Part shown: one piece after another, positions 42,037-49,706 of the stretch
Layout of the letters: each line of letters begins with the position of its first letter
Position numbering within the stretch: position 1 is the first letter of the stretch
Assembly (NCBI GenBank): GCA_019637445.1
Contig: JAHBVS010000002.1
Span: 1 to 64,000 of the forward strand
DNA: 64,000 nt
Direction: 5' to 3'
Origin: Gemmatimonadaceae bacterium
GTDB taxonomy: Bacteria > Gemmatimonadota > Gemmatimonadetes > Gemmatimonadales > Gemmatimonadaceae
Made by a program: the position numbers and the translations under genes
Notes under the pieces: generated by a model
What the model saw: the letters and a program-made list of their open reading frames with translations, nothing else
Database searches by the model: none
What the model was told of the DNA's origin: nothing

Positions 42037-43139
42037 TGGACGCGCCGATCCGTGTAGTCCTGATCGACGACTCCGCCGTCGTCCGCGGCGCGCTGCGCCG
42101 CATCATCGAGCCCTCGGGTGACATCGTGATTGCGGGGACCGCGTCCAACGGCCGGCTTGGCCTGGAGGCGGTGGCCGCGCACCGGCCCGACGTCGTGCTG
42201 CTCGACATCGAGATGCCCGAGATGGACGGCATGCAGACGTTGCCGCGCCTCTTGGCCGCCAATCCGGGGCTCAAGGTCATCATGGCCTCGAGCCTCACGC
42301 AGCGCGGCGCGCAGGTCACGATGGACGCGCTGGCGCTCGGCGCGGCCGACTACATCACCAAGCCCACGGCACGGGCCGGCCCGGACGCACTCGCGCCGAT
42401 GGCGGCCGAACTGCTTGGCAAGATCCGCGGCCTGGCGCGGCCGCACCGGCACCTGCGGCCCGCGACACCGCTGCGCACGCGCGCCGTGGGGCCCGAGTCC
42501 GACAGTGCGCCGATTCCCGAACCGACGACCGGTGCACTGCGTCGCGGGCTTGGCGGCCGCGCGCCGGAGTTGATTGCGATTGCCTCGAGCACCGGTGGCC
42601 CGAACGCGCTGGCCCAGCTGTTCAAGGCGTTGCCGAACGAGTGCAAGACCCCGATCGTCGTCACGCAGCACATGCCGCCGTTGTTCACGCAGATGCTGGC
42701 CCAGCGCCTGACGCGCGAATCCGGTCGGACCTGCGTGGAAGCCAGCGACCGGATGCCCGTGCAGCCAGGGCACACGTACATCGCGCCCGGCGACAAGCAC
42801 CTGCTCGTGGAGCGCGAGAACGGTGCGCTGCGCATCCGCCTCAGCGATGCGCCGCCGGAGAACCACTGTCGCCCGTCGGCCGATGTGATGTTTCGCTCCA
42901 TCGCAAATGCCGTCGGTGGATCGACGCTGGTCGTGGTGTTGACGGGGATGGGCGAGGACGGCAAGCGTGGCGCCGACGTGCTGCGCCGCGCCGGTGCCCG
43001 CGTGCTCGCGCAGGACGAGGCATCGTCGGTGGTGTGGGGCATGCCCGGCGCCGTCGTCGCCGCTGGACTCGCTGACCAAGTGCTCACCCTGCCGTTGATC
43101 GCGCAGCGCATCGCCCACCTTGAGCTGGCCCTCGCATGA
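42036..43139 (+). CDS. cheB: Chemotaxis methylesterase CheB
   Basis: A 367-residue two-domain protein that demethylates receptors and can deamidate their glutamines. The receiver has D57 (LLDIEMPEMDG). The catalytic domain contains the triad: Ser in IASSTGGPNAL, His in VTQHMPPLF and Asp in GMGEDGKRG. The linker (about residues 118-178) is long, with Pro/Arg. The ATG at 42036 overlaps the cheY stop (TGATG); the GTG just before it would add one residue. Confidence 0.97.
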   Translation: MDAPIRVVLIDDSAVVRGALRRIIEPSGDIVIAGTASNGRLGLEAVAAHRPDVVLLDIEMPEMDGMQTLPRLLAANPGLKVIMASSLTQRGAQVTMDALALGAADYITKPTARAGPDALAPMAAELLGKIRGLARPHRHLRPATPLRTRAVGPESDSAPIPEPTTGALRRGLGGRAPELIAIASSTGGPNALAQLFKALPNECKTPIVVTQHMPPLFTQMLAQRLTRESGRTCVEASDRMPVQPGHTYIAPGDKHLLVERENGALRIRLSDAPPENHCRPSADVMFRSIANAVGGSTLVVVLTGMGEDGKRGADVLRRAGARVLAQDEASSVVWGMPGAVVAAGLADQVLTLPLIAQRIAHLELALA

Positions 43140-43990
43140 TTGCCCCGGACGACTACCGCTTCCTCAGCGACTTCCTGAAGAGGGAGAGCGGCCTGAGCCT
43201 CGGCCCCGGCAAGGACTACCTGCTGGAGAGCCGGCTGCCACCCGTCGCGGCGAACTTTGCCTGCGACGGCGTCGCCGGGCTCGTGCGCGCCCTGCGCATG
43301 GGCGGCAATCGCGCGATGGTGAAGGCCGTGGCCGACGCGATGACCACCGGCGAGACGCTGTTCTTCCGTGACCAGACGCCGTTCACGGTGTTTCGCGAGA
43401 CGCTGCTGCCCGAGGCGGTCCAGCGTGCGCGCCCGACCGGCCGTCCGGTGCGCATCTGGAGCGCCGCCTGTTCGTCGGGCCAGGAGGTCTTCTCGTTGGC
43501 GATGATCGCCGACGAACAGCAGCGCCAGTTGGCCGGTACCCGCGTGGAGTTCCTCGCCACGGACTATTCGACTCCGACCGTGCAACGCGCCGCGCAGGCG
43601 ACGTTCTCGCAGCTCGAGGTCCAGCGCGGCCTGCCCATCCAGCTGCTCGTGAAGTACTTCGACAAGACGCCCGACGGCTTCAGGGTGAAGGATATGCTCA
43701 AGCAGCGCGTCGCGTTCCGCGAGCACAACCTGCTGACGTCGGGGGCGGGCCACGGGTCGTTCGACATCATCTTCGTGCGCAACGTGCTGATCTACTTCGA
43801 CGTGCCGACGAAGCGCGAGGTGCTGGAGCGCCTGAGTGCCCAGTTGGTGCCGGGCGGCGTGATCGTGCTTGGCGGCACCGAGAACACGCTGGGCGTCACG
43901 GATGCCCTGGTGCGCCTGCCGGGCTGTCCGACCGCGGTCTACCAACGCAGCGCGGACCTGACCCAGCGGCGGGCCGCTCCGGCGGCCTAG
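43136..43990 (+). CDS. cheR: Chemotaxis methyltransferase CheR
   Basis: A 284-residue enzyme that methylates receptor glutamates with S-adenosylmethionine. The N-terminal helical domain begins MIAPDDYRFLSDFLKRESG; MTTGETLFFRD is the family's conserved TxNETxFFRD-like stretch with Gly in place of Asn. The SAM site is RIWSAACSSGQEVFSLAM, followed by LATDYS and FVRNVLIYFD. No TPR tail is present. The ATG overlaps the cheB stop by four bases. Confidence 0.96.
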   Translation: MIAPDDYRFLSDFLKRESGLSLGPGKDYLLESRLPPVAANFACDGVAGLVRALRMGGNRAMVKAVADAMTTGETLFFRDQTPFTVFRETLLPEAVQRARPTGRPVRIWSAACSSGQEVFSLAMIADEQQRQLAGTRVEFLATDYSTPTVQRAAQATFSQLEVQRGLPIQLLVKYFDKTPDGFRVKDMLKQRVAFREHNLLTSGAGHGSFDIIFVRNVLIYFDVPTKREVLERLSAQLVPGGVIVLGGTENTLGVTDALVRLPGCPTAVYQRSADLTQRRAAPAA

Positions 43991-44044
43991 CCCCGACGGC
44001 GGCGGTTCCGGCGTCCTCGCCGCAGTGCTGCGGGCGGATCCGGG

Positions 44045-44072
44045 CTCAAGCGGGCGCCTGTCCCTGCCGAAG
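44045..44072 (+). promoter_or_regulatory. Candidate sigma-28 promoter for cheZ-like gene
   Basis: CTCAAG (44045-44050), 16 bases, CCGAAG (44067-44072), 60 bases before the ATG at 44132. The spacer is one base longer than in the three other copies of this motif. Confidence 0.4.
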
Positions 44073-44131
44073 CTCTAATGGACGAAGGTCGTGCCAATCG
44101 GGCGCGACCCCGCGAACCAGGAGAGGCCCGA

Positions 44132-44701
44132 ATGAGCGACGCCACACCGTCGGCGCGTTCCAAGAATCCGGAAACGCTGCCCGACATGCTGATGATGGCG
44201 CACGACGAAGTGTGCGCCATCCTGAACTCCCTGCGCACCAGCCGTGACCTGCTCCAGAAGAGCAGCGTCTCGCACCTCCGCAACACCACGGCCAAGCTGC
44301 AGGAAGTGACGGACGCGACCGAAGTCGCGGCCACCGGCATCCTCGACGGCCTCGATCGCTCGATTGCCCTCGTCGACAAGCTCGACACGCTCGACGCCAG
44401 CGGCAATGGCGAGGCGGTGGATACGCGCAACGCGCTCCGCGACGAGCTGTTCCAGGCGCAGGCCGCGCTGCAGTTCCAGGACATCACGGCGCAGCAGCTG
44501 GCGTATGCCGCCAGCATGCTCATCGAGATGGAGGACCGCATGAAGGGCCTCGCCCACGCGCTGGAACCGCACAACCAGGCGGCGAGCGTGAAGGTCGCCG
44601 CCGTCTCCTCGGCGATGCGCGCGTTCGACCCGAACGCAACGATGGCCAACCCGCAGGGCCGCCAGGCCCTCGCGGACGAGATCTTCACCACCACGCCCTA
44701 A
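44132..44701 (+). CDS. cheZ: CheZ-like CheY-P phosphatase
   Basis: A 189-residue, mostly helical protein. The core motif LQFQDITAQQLAYA (about residues 112-125) matches the CheZ catalytic segment FQDLTGQ, in which the Asp and Gln speed up CheY dephosphorylation. The last residues (ADEIFTTTP) stand where CheZ has its CheY-binding tail. Overall similarity to enteric CheZ is low but the motif, the helical hairpin and the place beside cheR make this the best reading. ATG at 44132 follows AGGAGAGG. No cheC, cheX or cheD is seen. Confidence 0.75.
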   Translation: MSDATPSARSKNPETLPDMLMMAHDEVCAILNSLRTSRDLLQKSSVSHLRNTTAKLQEVTDATEVAATGILDGLDRSIALVDKLDTLDASGNGEAVDTRNALRDELFQAQAALQFQDITAQQLAYAASMLIEMEDRMKGLAHALEPHNQAASVKVAAVSSAMRAFDPNATMANPQGRQALADEIFTTTP

Positions 44702-44711
44702 GGGAATCCGC

Positions 44712-45998
44712 GTGAGCGCCCAGCCCGTCACGGCGCCGGGTGCGGCGACCGCCCCATCCGTCCACGCAGCAGAGGCCCAGGCCCGCTGCGTGGCGCGCCA
44801 GCCGATCTTCGACCGCGAGCGCCGGCTCAAGGGCTATGAACTCCTGTTCCGCTCGCACGGTGGCGCGTCCAGCGCCATCGGCGGCACCAGCCCCGAACAG
44901 ATGTCCGGCAGCACCGTGGTCACCGGTGTGCTGGACATCGGCCTCGACCAACTCACGGGGCCCGTCCCCGCCTGGATCAACGCCTCACGCGAGTTCCTCG
45001 TGAGCGGCGTGCTCGAGGTGCTCGACGCCAAGCGCGTGGTCATCGAGGTGCTCGAGACGGTGGTGCCCGACGCCGAAGTCGTGGCCGCGGTCCAGCGCCT
45101 GCGCGAGCTCGGCTACACGATCGCGCTGGACGACTTCGAGGGCGGCCCGGAATGGGAGCCGCTGCTGCAGATGGCGCAGATCGTGAAGCTCGACGTGATG
45201 AACCAGACCAAGCAGCAGATCGCGCCGCGCGTCTTCCGCCTCAAGCCGTATCGCGTGAAGCTGCTGGCTGAGCGCGTGGAGGACCAGGCGAGCTTCCTCG
45301 ACTGCGTGTCGTTGGGCTTCGAGTACTTCCAGGGCTACCACTTCCGCAAGCCGGAGACGCTGCAGCGAAAGGTGTTGCCCGTGGGCATGGCCCGCGTGGC
45401 GCGCCTGATGTCGCTCGTGAACGACACCCGCGTGACGGACCAGCAGCTCGAGGCCGAACTGCGCGCGGACCCCGGCCTCAGCGTCAAGCTGCTGCGTATC
45501 GTGAACAACGCGGCCACGGGCTACCACTCGGTGTCCTCGCTGCGCCACGCCATCCAGCTCGCCGGCCGTCGGACGCTGTACCACTGGCTCGCCCTCCTGA
45601 TGGTGAGCTCCGTGCCGACCAAGGACGACGCCGAGAAGGAGATCGTGTTGCAGTCGCTGGAGCGCGGACGTTTCTGCGAACTGATGGCGCTGGGCACCGG
45701 GCGTCGCGAACAGGCGGACCCGCTGTTCCTCGCCGGCCTGCTGGCCAACCTCGACCAGATCCTCGGCGTCTCGCGTGACGAGCTCATCACGCAGATGGGG
45801 CTCTCCGGTGAGGTCGCTGCTGCGCTGCGTGGCGAGCCCGGGCCGCACACGGCCTACCTCGCGGTGGCCACGGCCTACGCCGCCGGCGACTGGGAGCGGG
45901 TGGCGCCCTCGGCGGACCGGCTTGGCGTGGAAGAGGAACTGCCCGAGCTCTACGGCGCGGCCGGCGGCTGGGCCCGCGAGGTGTTGCGGGCGGCGTAG
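44712..45998 (+). CDS. EAL/HDOD-domain signalling protein
   Basis: A 428-residue protein with a GTG start, 10 bases after the cheZ-like gene. Residues 25-220 are an EAL-type fold with CVARQPIFDRERRLKGYELL, in which the catalytic EAL motif is ELL, and a short DDFEGG instead of the full metal site, so it probably does not cleave cyclic di-GMP. Residues 225-420 are an HDOD domain (DPGLSVKLLRIVNNAATGYH, SLRHAIQLAGRRTLYHWL). This YuxH-type pair is a regulatory module of unknown mechanism found near chemotaxis genes. Confidence 0.88.
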   Translation: MSAQPVTAPGAATAPSVHAAEAQARCVARQPIFDRERRLKGYELLFRSHGGASSAIGGTSPEQMSGSTVVTGVLDIGLDQLTGPVPAWINASREFLVSGVLEVLDAKRVVIEVLETVVPDAEVVAAVQRLRELGYTIALDDFEGGPEWEPLLQMAQIVKLDVMNQTKQQIAPRVFRLKPYRVKLLAERVEDQASFLDCVSLGFEYFQGYHFRKPETLQRKVLPVGMARVARLMSLVNDTRVTDQQLEAELRADPGLSVKLLRIVNNAATGYHSVSSLRHAIQLAGRRTLYHWLALLMVSSVPTKDDAEKEIVLQSLERGRFCELMALGTGRREQADPLFLAGLLANLDQILGVSRDELITQMGLSGEVAAALRGEPGPHTAYLAVATAYAAGDWERVAPSADRLGVEEELPELYGAAGGWAREVLRAA

Positions 45999-46099
45999 TC
46001 GAAGCGCGGCGTGGGCGTCCGGCGCCAGCAAACCGTTCCGGTGCCGACCGCCAACCGCAGCATCCAGCGGCCAGGGCACGCGGCGTGCATACTTGAGGT

Positions 46100-47023
46100 A
46101 TGTGCCGCTTCACGCTGTACCTCGGCCCGCCGATCAAGCTCTCCACGCTGGTCACCGAGCCTGAACACTCGCTGATCCACCAGAGCAGCCACGCGACCGA
46201 ACGCGCCGAGCCATTGAATGGCGATGGGTTCGGCATCGGCTGGTACTCACCGCGCCTGCACAGCGAGCCCGCGACGTTCCATCAGATCACGCCGGCCTGG
46301 AGTGACCGCAATCTCAAGAGCATCGCCAAGGTCGTGGCGAGCGCCTGCGTGATGGCCCACGTGCGCGCGGCCACGCCGGGCAGCACGGTGGATCTCTCGA
46401 ACTGCCATCCGTTTGCGTACGACAACTACTTGTTGATGCACAACGGGCACATCGGCGGGTTTCGGCGACTGCGGCGTCGGTTGCTCGAGGACCTGACGGA
46501 CGAGGCCTATGGCATCATCCGCGGGAGCACCGATACCGAGCATCTCTTCGCGATCTTCGTGGACGAGATCGTGCGCCACGGCTGTCCCGTGGACGCGCCC
46601 GGCGAGGGGGGACGCAACGGCGAGGCCGCGTTGGGCCTCGCGCAGCGGCTCTCATCGGCGATCGAGCGCACGCTGGCCGTGTCGGCGCGCTTTGGCAACG
46701 GCGAGCCCAGCTTTCTCAACGTGGCCGTCACCGACGGGGATCATGTGGCCGTGTGCCGCTTCGCCTCCGGCGATGGTGCGCAGCCGGAGACGCTGTACCT
46801 GCTCCACGGCGAACTGTATCCTCCGGCGGGGCGCGACTTCCCGCAGCGCCGTCCCACCGACGAGGGCGAGGCAACGGTCGTCGCGTCGGAGCGACTCACC
46901 ACGGATGCGCGCTGGCAGGCTGTGCCCGCCAACCATATGCTGGTGCTCGACCGTTGGGTCAGGCCGCGCGTGCTTCCGATGGACGCGTCGGGGCGGATTG
47001 CCCCTGCCGCGGTGGGCGTCTAA
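46100..47023 (+). CDS. Class II glutamine amidotransferase-like hydrolase
   Basis: A 307-residue Ntn-type amidohydrolase with the catalytic Cys at position 2 (MCRFTLYLG) after removal of Met. Motifs NGDGFGIGWYSP, MAHVRAATPG and LLMHNGHIGG line the glutamine site. Length and motifs fit the EgtC/YafJ/DUG3 group, whose members hydrolyse gamma-glutamyl bonds; no ergothioneine genes are near, so the substrate is open. A GAGG site precedes the ATG. Its last four bases overlap motB tail to tail. Confidence 0.88.
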   Translation: MCRFTLYLGPPIKLSTLVTEPEHSLIHQSSHATERAEPLNGDGFGIGWYSPRLHSEPATFHQITPAWSDRNLKSIAKVVASACVMAHVRAATPGSTVDLSNCHPFAYDNYLLMHNGHIGGFRRLRRRLLEDLTDEAYGIIRGSTDTEHLFAIFVDEIVRHGCPVDAPGEGGRNGEAALGLAQRLSSAIERTLAVSARFGNGEPSFLNVAVTDGDHVAVCRFASGDGAQPETLYLLHGELYPPAGRDFPQRRPTDEGEATVVASERLTTDARWQAVPANHMLVLDRWVRPRVLPMDASGRIAPAAVGV

Positions 47024-47841
47024 CCGACCGGCGAGACGTTGAGGTCGGCGAGCGTCGAGCGCGCCGGCTTCGGCGACAGGAAGGGCAGGATGATCGAGAT
47101 GCGCCGATTCTCCGCCGAGGCGGGTTGATCGGCGTTGCGCAGCCGCGAGGCCCCAAGGGCGCGCACCTCGCGCAGTCGGTCCGCCGCGATGCCCGCGTGC
47201 TCGAGCACGCGTCGCGCCGCGTTGGCGCGGTCCGCCGATAGTTCCCAGTTGGTGTACTGCGCGTTGCGTCCGTAGGGCACGGCGTCCGTGTGTCCTTCCA
47301 GGATGATCGGATTGCGCAGCGCCCCGAGTTCGCCGCCGATGACCTCGAGGGCCACGCGGGCGCTCTGCTGCAAGTGCGCCGAGCCGCGGGGGAAGTAGGT
47401 CTCGCCGTCGCCGGACTCGAGCAGCTCGATGCGCAGGCCGTCCTCGCCGACGACGATCTCCACCTTGGGCGACTGCATCCCGGCGGCCAGGGAATCGAGG
47501 CGGGCCTGGATCTTGTCGGCAACCTCCTCCATCGCAATCGTCTCGCTGCGCCGCACGATGAGGTTGAACCGCACCGTGCCGTCGGAGTTGGGCGACGGAC
47601 CGGCGTTGATGGGGCTGTCGCCCGACGACTGGCCGACGTGATAGCCGGTGGGGTGCGAGAAATACTCCTCGATGTGGCGACGCGTGTTGTCGTCGAGGCC
47701 GACGAGCCACATCACCATGAAGAAGGCCATCATTGCGGTCACGAAGTCCGCGTAGGCCACCTTCCACGATCCGCCGTGGTGGGCGTGCCCCGCCTTCTTG
47801 ATCTTCTTGACGATGACGATCGGTCGTTGCTCGAGCCCCAT
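47020..47841 (-). CDS. motB: Flagellar stator protein MotB
   Basis: A 273-residue stator subunit. The single membrane helix holds the proton-carrying D32 (WKVAYADFVTAMMAFFMVMW). The C-terminal OmpA-like domain binds peptidoglycan (LEGHTDAVPYGRNAQYTNWE, SADRANAARRVLEHAG, NRRISI). The acidic residue and its surroundings are of the proton-driven type. It starts two bases after the motA stop. Confidence 0.97.
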   Translation of the reverse strand: MGLEQRPIVIVKKIKKAGHAHHGGSWKVAYADFVTAMMAFFMVMWLVGLDDNTRRHIEEYFSHPTGYHVGQSSGDSPINAGPSPNSDGTVRFNLIVRRSETIAMEEVADKIQARLDSLAAGMQSPKVEIVVGEDGLRIELLESGDGETYFPRGSAHLQQSARVALEVIGGELGALRNPIILEGHTDAVPYGRNAQYTNWELSADRANAARRVLEHAGIAADRLREVRALGASRLRNADQPASAENRRISIILPFLSPKPARSTLADLNVSPVG

Positions 47842-47843
47842 CG

Positions 47844-48698
47844 TCAGGCCTTCCCGCGCACCAGCGCCTCAAGCTTGGAGAACGAGGGACGCTCGTGCGG
47901 CTCGATGCTGCGGCGCGCAAACTCGACAGCGGACATCGGGGAGTCGCCACGCGCGAAGGCCAGCAGCGCCGTGCGGATGGTCAGCAGGTAGGCGTGCTCC
48001 GCCTGGATGCGCGCCTCGATGGCCTGGGCCATCGGGCCGACGACGCCGTAGGAGAGCAGGATGCCGAGGAAGGTGCCGACCAACGCGGCGGCGACCTTCT
48101 GGCCCACGATCGACGCATCGCCACCGATGGCGCCCATCGTGATGATCACGCCGAGCACCGCGGCCACGATGCCGAAGCCCGGCAGCGCATCACCGACCTT
48201 GGTCAGCGCCGTCGGCGCCGCCATCTGCTCGTGGTGGTGCTGCTCGAGGTCCATGTCGAGCACGTCGGCGAGATGGTGGTTCTCCACCGCGCCCGTGAGC
48301 AGGACCTTGAGCGTGTCGCAGAGCGTGGCCACCGCGTGATGGTTGCCGAGGAAGGCCGGGTACTTCTTGAAGATGTCGCTCTTCTCGGGATCCTCGATGT
48401 GCGCCTCGAGGCCCACCAGGCCGTCCTTGCGGGCCTTCTGGAAAATGGCGTAGAGTACCTGCAGCAACTCCTCGTAGGCCTGGTGCGAGAACGGGGAGGG
48501 CTTGAGCAGGCCGAGGGTCATGGCGACGGCCCGCTTGATGGTGCTGCTCGGGTTCCCGATGATGAGCGCGCCGAGGGCGGCACCACCGATGATGATGAAC
48601 TCGCTGACCTGGATCAGCACGCCGAGCTGCCCGTGGTGCATCACGTAGCCACCAATGACGCTACCAAAGACGACCACGAGGCCGATAATGATCATCAT
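47844..48698 (-). CDS. motA: Flagellar stator protein MotA
   Basis: A 284-residue stator subunit starting MMIIIGLVVVFGSVIGGYVM; the first of two ATG codons is used, and a longer open frame lacks the family N-terminus. Four membrane segments are visible (about 3-20, 30-50, 170-195, 203-225). The cytoplasmic loop has FQKARKDGLVGLEAHIEDPE, with the charged residues that touch the rotor. PGFGIVAAVLGVIITMG contains the conserved Pro near the channel. It lies divergent from the pseudo-kinase gene across 84 bases. Confidence 0.97.
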   Translation of the reverse strand: MMIIIGLVVVFGSVIGGYVMHHGQLGVLIQVSEFIIIGGAALGALIIGNPSSTIKRAVAMTLGLLKPSPFSHQAYEELLQVLYAIFQKARKDGLVGLEAHIEDPEKSDIFKKYPAFLGNHHAVATLCDTLKVLLTGAVENHHLADVLDMDLEQHHHEQMAAPTALTKVGDALPGFGIVAAVLGVIITMGAIGGDASIVGQKVAAALVGTFLGILLSYGVVGPMAQAIEARIQAEHAYLLTIRTALLAFARGDSPMSAVEFARRSIEPHERPSFSKLEALVRGKA

Positions 48699-48751
48699 GG
48701 GAGTGGCGATACTCGGGGGAGGAGGACGGCAGGCTGTCTCACCCATCCGAG

Positions 48752-48778
48752 TATCGGACCATCGGCCCGAAAATAGAC
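48752..48778 (-). promoter_or_regulatory. Possible sigma-28 promoter for motAB
   Basis: On the minus strand CCGATA (48757-48752) lies 54 bases before the motA ATG. Fifteen bases before it is GTCTAT instead of CTCAAG, so only the -10 half matches well. Confidence 0.3.
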
Positions 48779-48782
48779 CCCT

Positions 48783-49460
48783 GTGACCCCCCCAAATCAC
48801 ACAACCGCCGAGTTGGCAGAAGGTCGTGCCGCAGCCGTTTGGATGGCCCGGACCGCTGGCGTTCTTCGCGGCATTTCCCACGCCATGGGAAACCGGCTCC
48901 ACGCCCTCGAGTTCCTGCGGGAGTCCCTGGAGCCGGGTGAGGTCATGGGGGCCGAGATTCGCGACCAGTTGGGGTCTGAATTCGAGACACTGACCAGTCT
49001 TGTCGAGCGGAATCGGATCCTGGTCTTCCTCGACGACGAGGAGCCTCAGCCCTGTCGGGTGGCCGACATACTGCCCACGGCCATCGCGCTGCGGGCACTG
49101 CACGTGGACGTTTTTGAGCCTGGATGCGAGGTGCAGGCCTCCGGCGATCCGCCGGCCATCCTGGCGCCGCTCCGCGCCCTCACGCAGGCGCTGGCGCTCA
49201 TGTTGCTGCCGGTCGGTGGTGAGTCGAACCTTGCGGCCTCGGTCGGGGTCACGGGAACGCCGGAGGCCGTGGCGGTGCGCGTCAGCGGCGGCGCGGCTGT
49301 CGACAGCACGGAGGCCACGCGCGACGCCATTGGTTGGCTGCTGCGTTCAGTGGTGCCGCCCGTGGAGATCGTGCGGGAGGCCGACGCGTCCGGTGCCGCG
49401 CTGCGGCTTACGCTTCCGTCGCTGGCGGCGTCGCGGCGCGCGGAGCGCCAGCAGGACTGA
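48783..49460 (+). CDS. ChpT-like histidine pseudo-kinase
   Basis: A 225-residue soluble protein, GTG start. Residues about 20-75 look like the phosphoacceptor helices of a histidine kinase (RGISHAMGNRLHALEFLRES, with His at about 33), and TSLVERNRILVFLDD resembles the second helix. The C-terminal 120 residues have the size of an ATPase domain but show no clear N-box or Gly-rich lid, so ATP binding is doubtful. This shape recalls ChpT, a phosphotransfer protein. It is divergent from motA and its end overlaps the csrA end by 53 bases. This is inference; I know no named homologue. Confidence 0.5.
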   Translation: MTPPNHTTAELAEGRAAAVWMARTAGVLRGISHAMGNRLHALEFLRESLEPGEVMGAEIRDQLGSEFETLTSLVERNRILVFLDDEEPQPCRVADILPTAIALRALHVDVFEPGCEVQASGDPPAILAPLRALTQALALMLLPVGGESNLAASVGVTGTPEAVAVRVSGGAAVDSTEATRDAIGWLLRSVVPPVEIVREADASGAALRLTLPSLAASRRAERQQD

Positions 49461-49695
49461 GCCGCTGGATCACGGCACCAGCGGCCGCCCCGGCCGCCGC
49501 AAAGCTGGCCGCGGCTTCGACGGCGCGTCGCGTCTCTTCCGCCACACTGTCCACCAGCTCGCCGCGCAGGATGCGCACCGACGACGGCGCCTCGATGCCA
49601 AGGCGCACGGTACGACCGTCGCAGGCCAACACCTCGATGCGGATGTCGCCGTCCAGGACGAACCCCTGGCCGGCGCGGCGAGAGAGAATGAGCAT
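49408..49695 (-). CDS. csrA: Carbon storage regulator CsrA
   Basis: A 95-residue RNA-binding regulator. The first 60 residues are a standard CsrA (MLILSRRAGQGFVLDGDIRI, VRLGIEAPSSVRILRGEL), with the Arg used for GGA binding. A further 30 or so residues are an Ala/Pro-rich tail (FAAAGAAAGAVIQRL) not present in the usual 55-65-residue proteins. CsrA blocks translation of flagellin or other mRNAs. The start is 11 bases after the flgK stop and its 3' end overlaps the convergent pseudo-kinase gene, so the tail coincides with that overlap. No fliW is adjacent. Confidence 0.93.
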   Translation of the reverse strand: MLILSRRAGQGFVLDGDIRIEVLACDGRTVRLGIEAPSSVRILRGELVDSVAEETRRAVEAAASFAAAGAAAGAVIQRLSPAGAPRAATPPATEA

Positions 49696-49706
49696 CGCGA
49701 TCCCGG

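Noticed and set aside
44021-44034. Small CCGCAG/CTGCGG hairpin after cheR as a terminator
   Set aside because: Only six base pairs and no T-tract; too weak to call.
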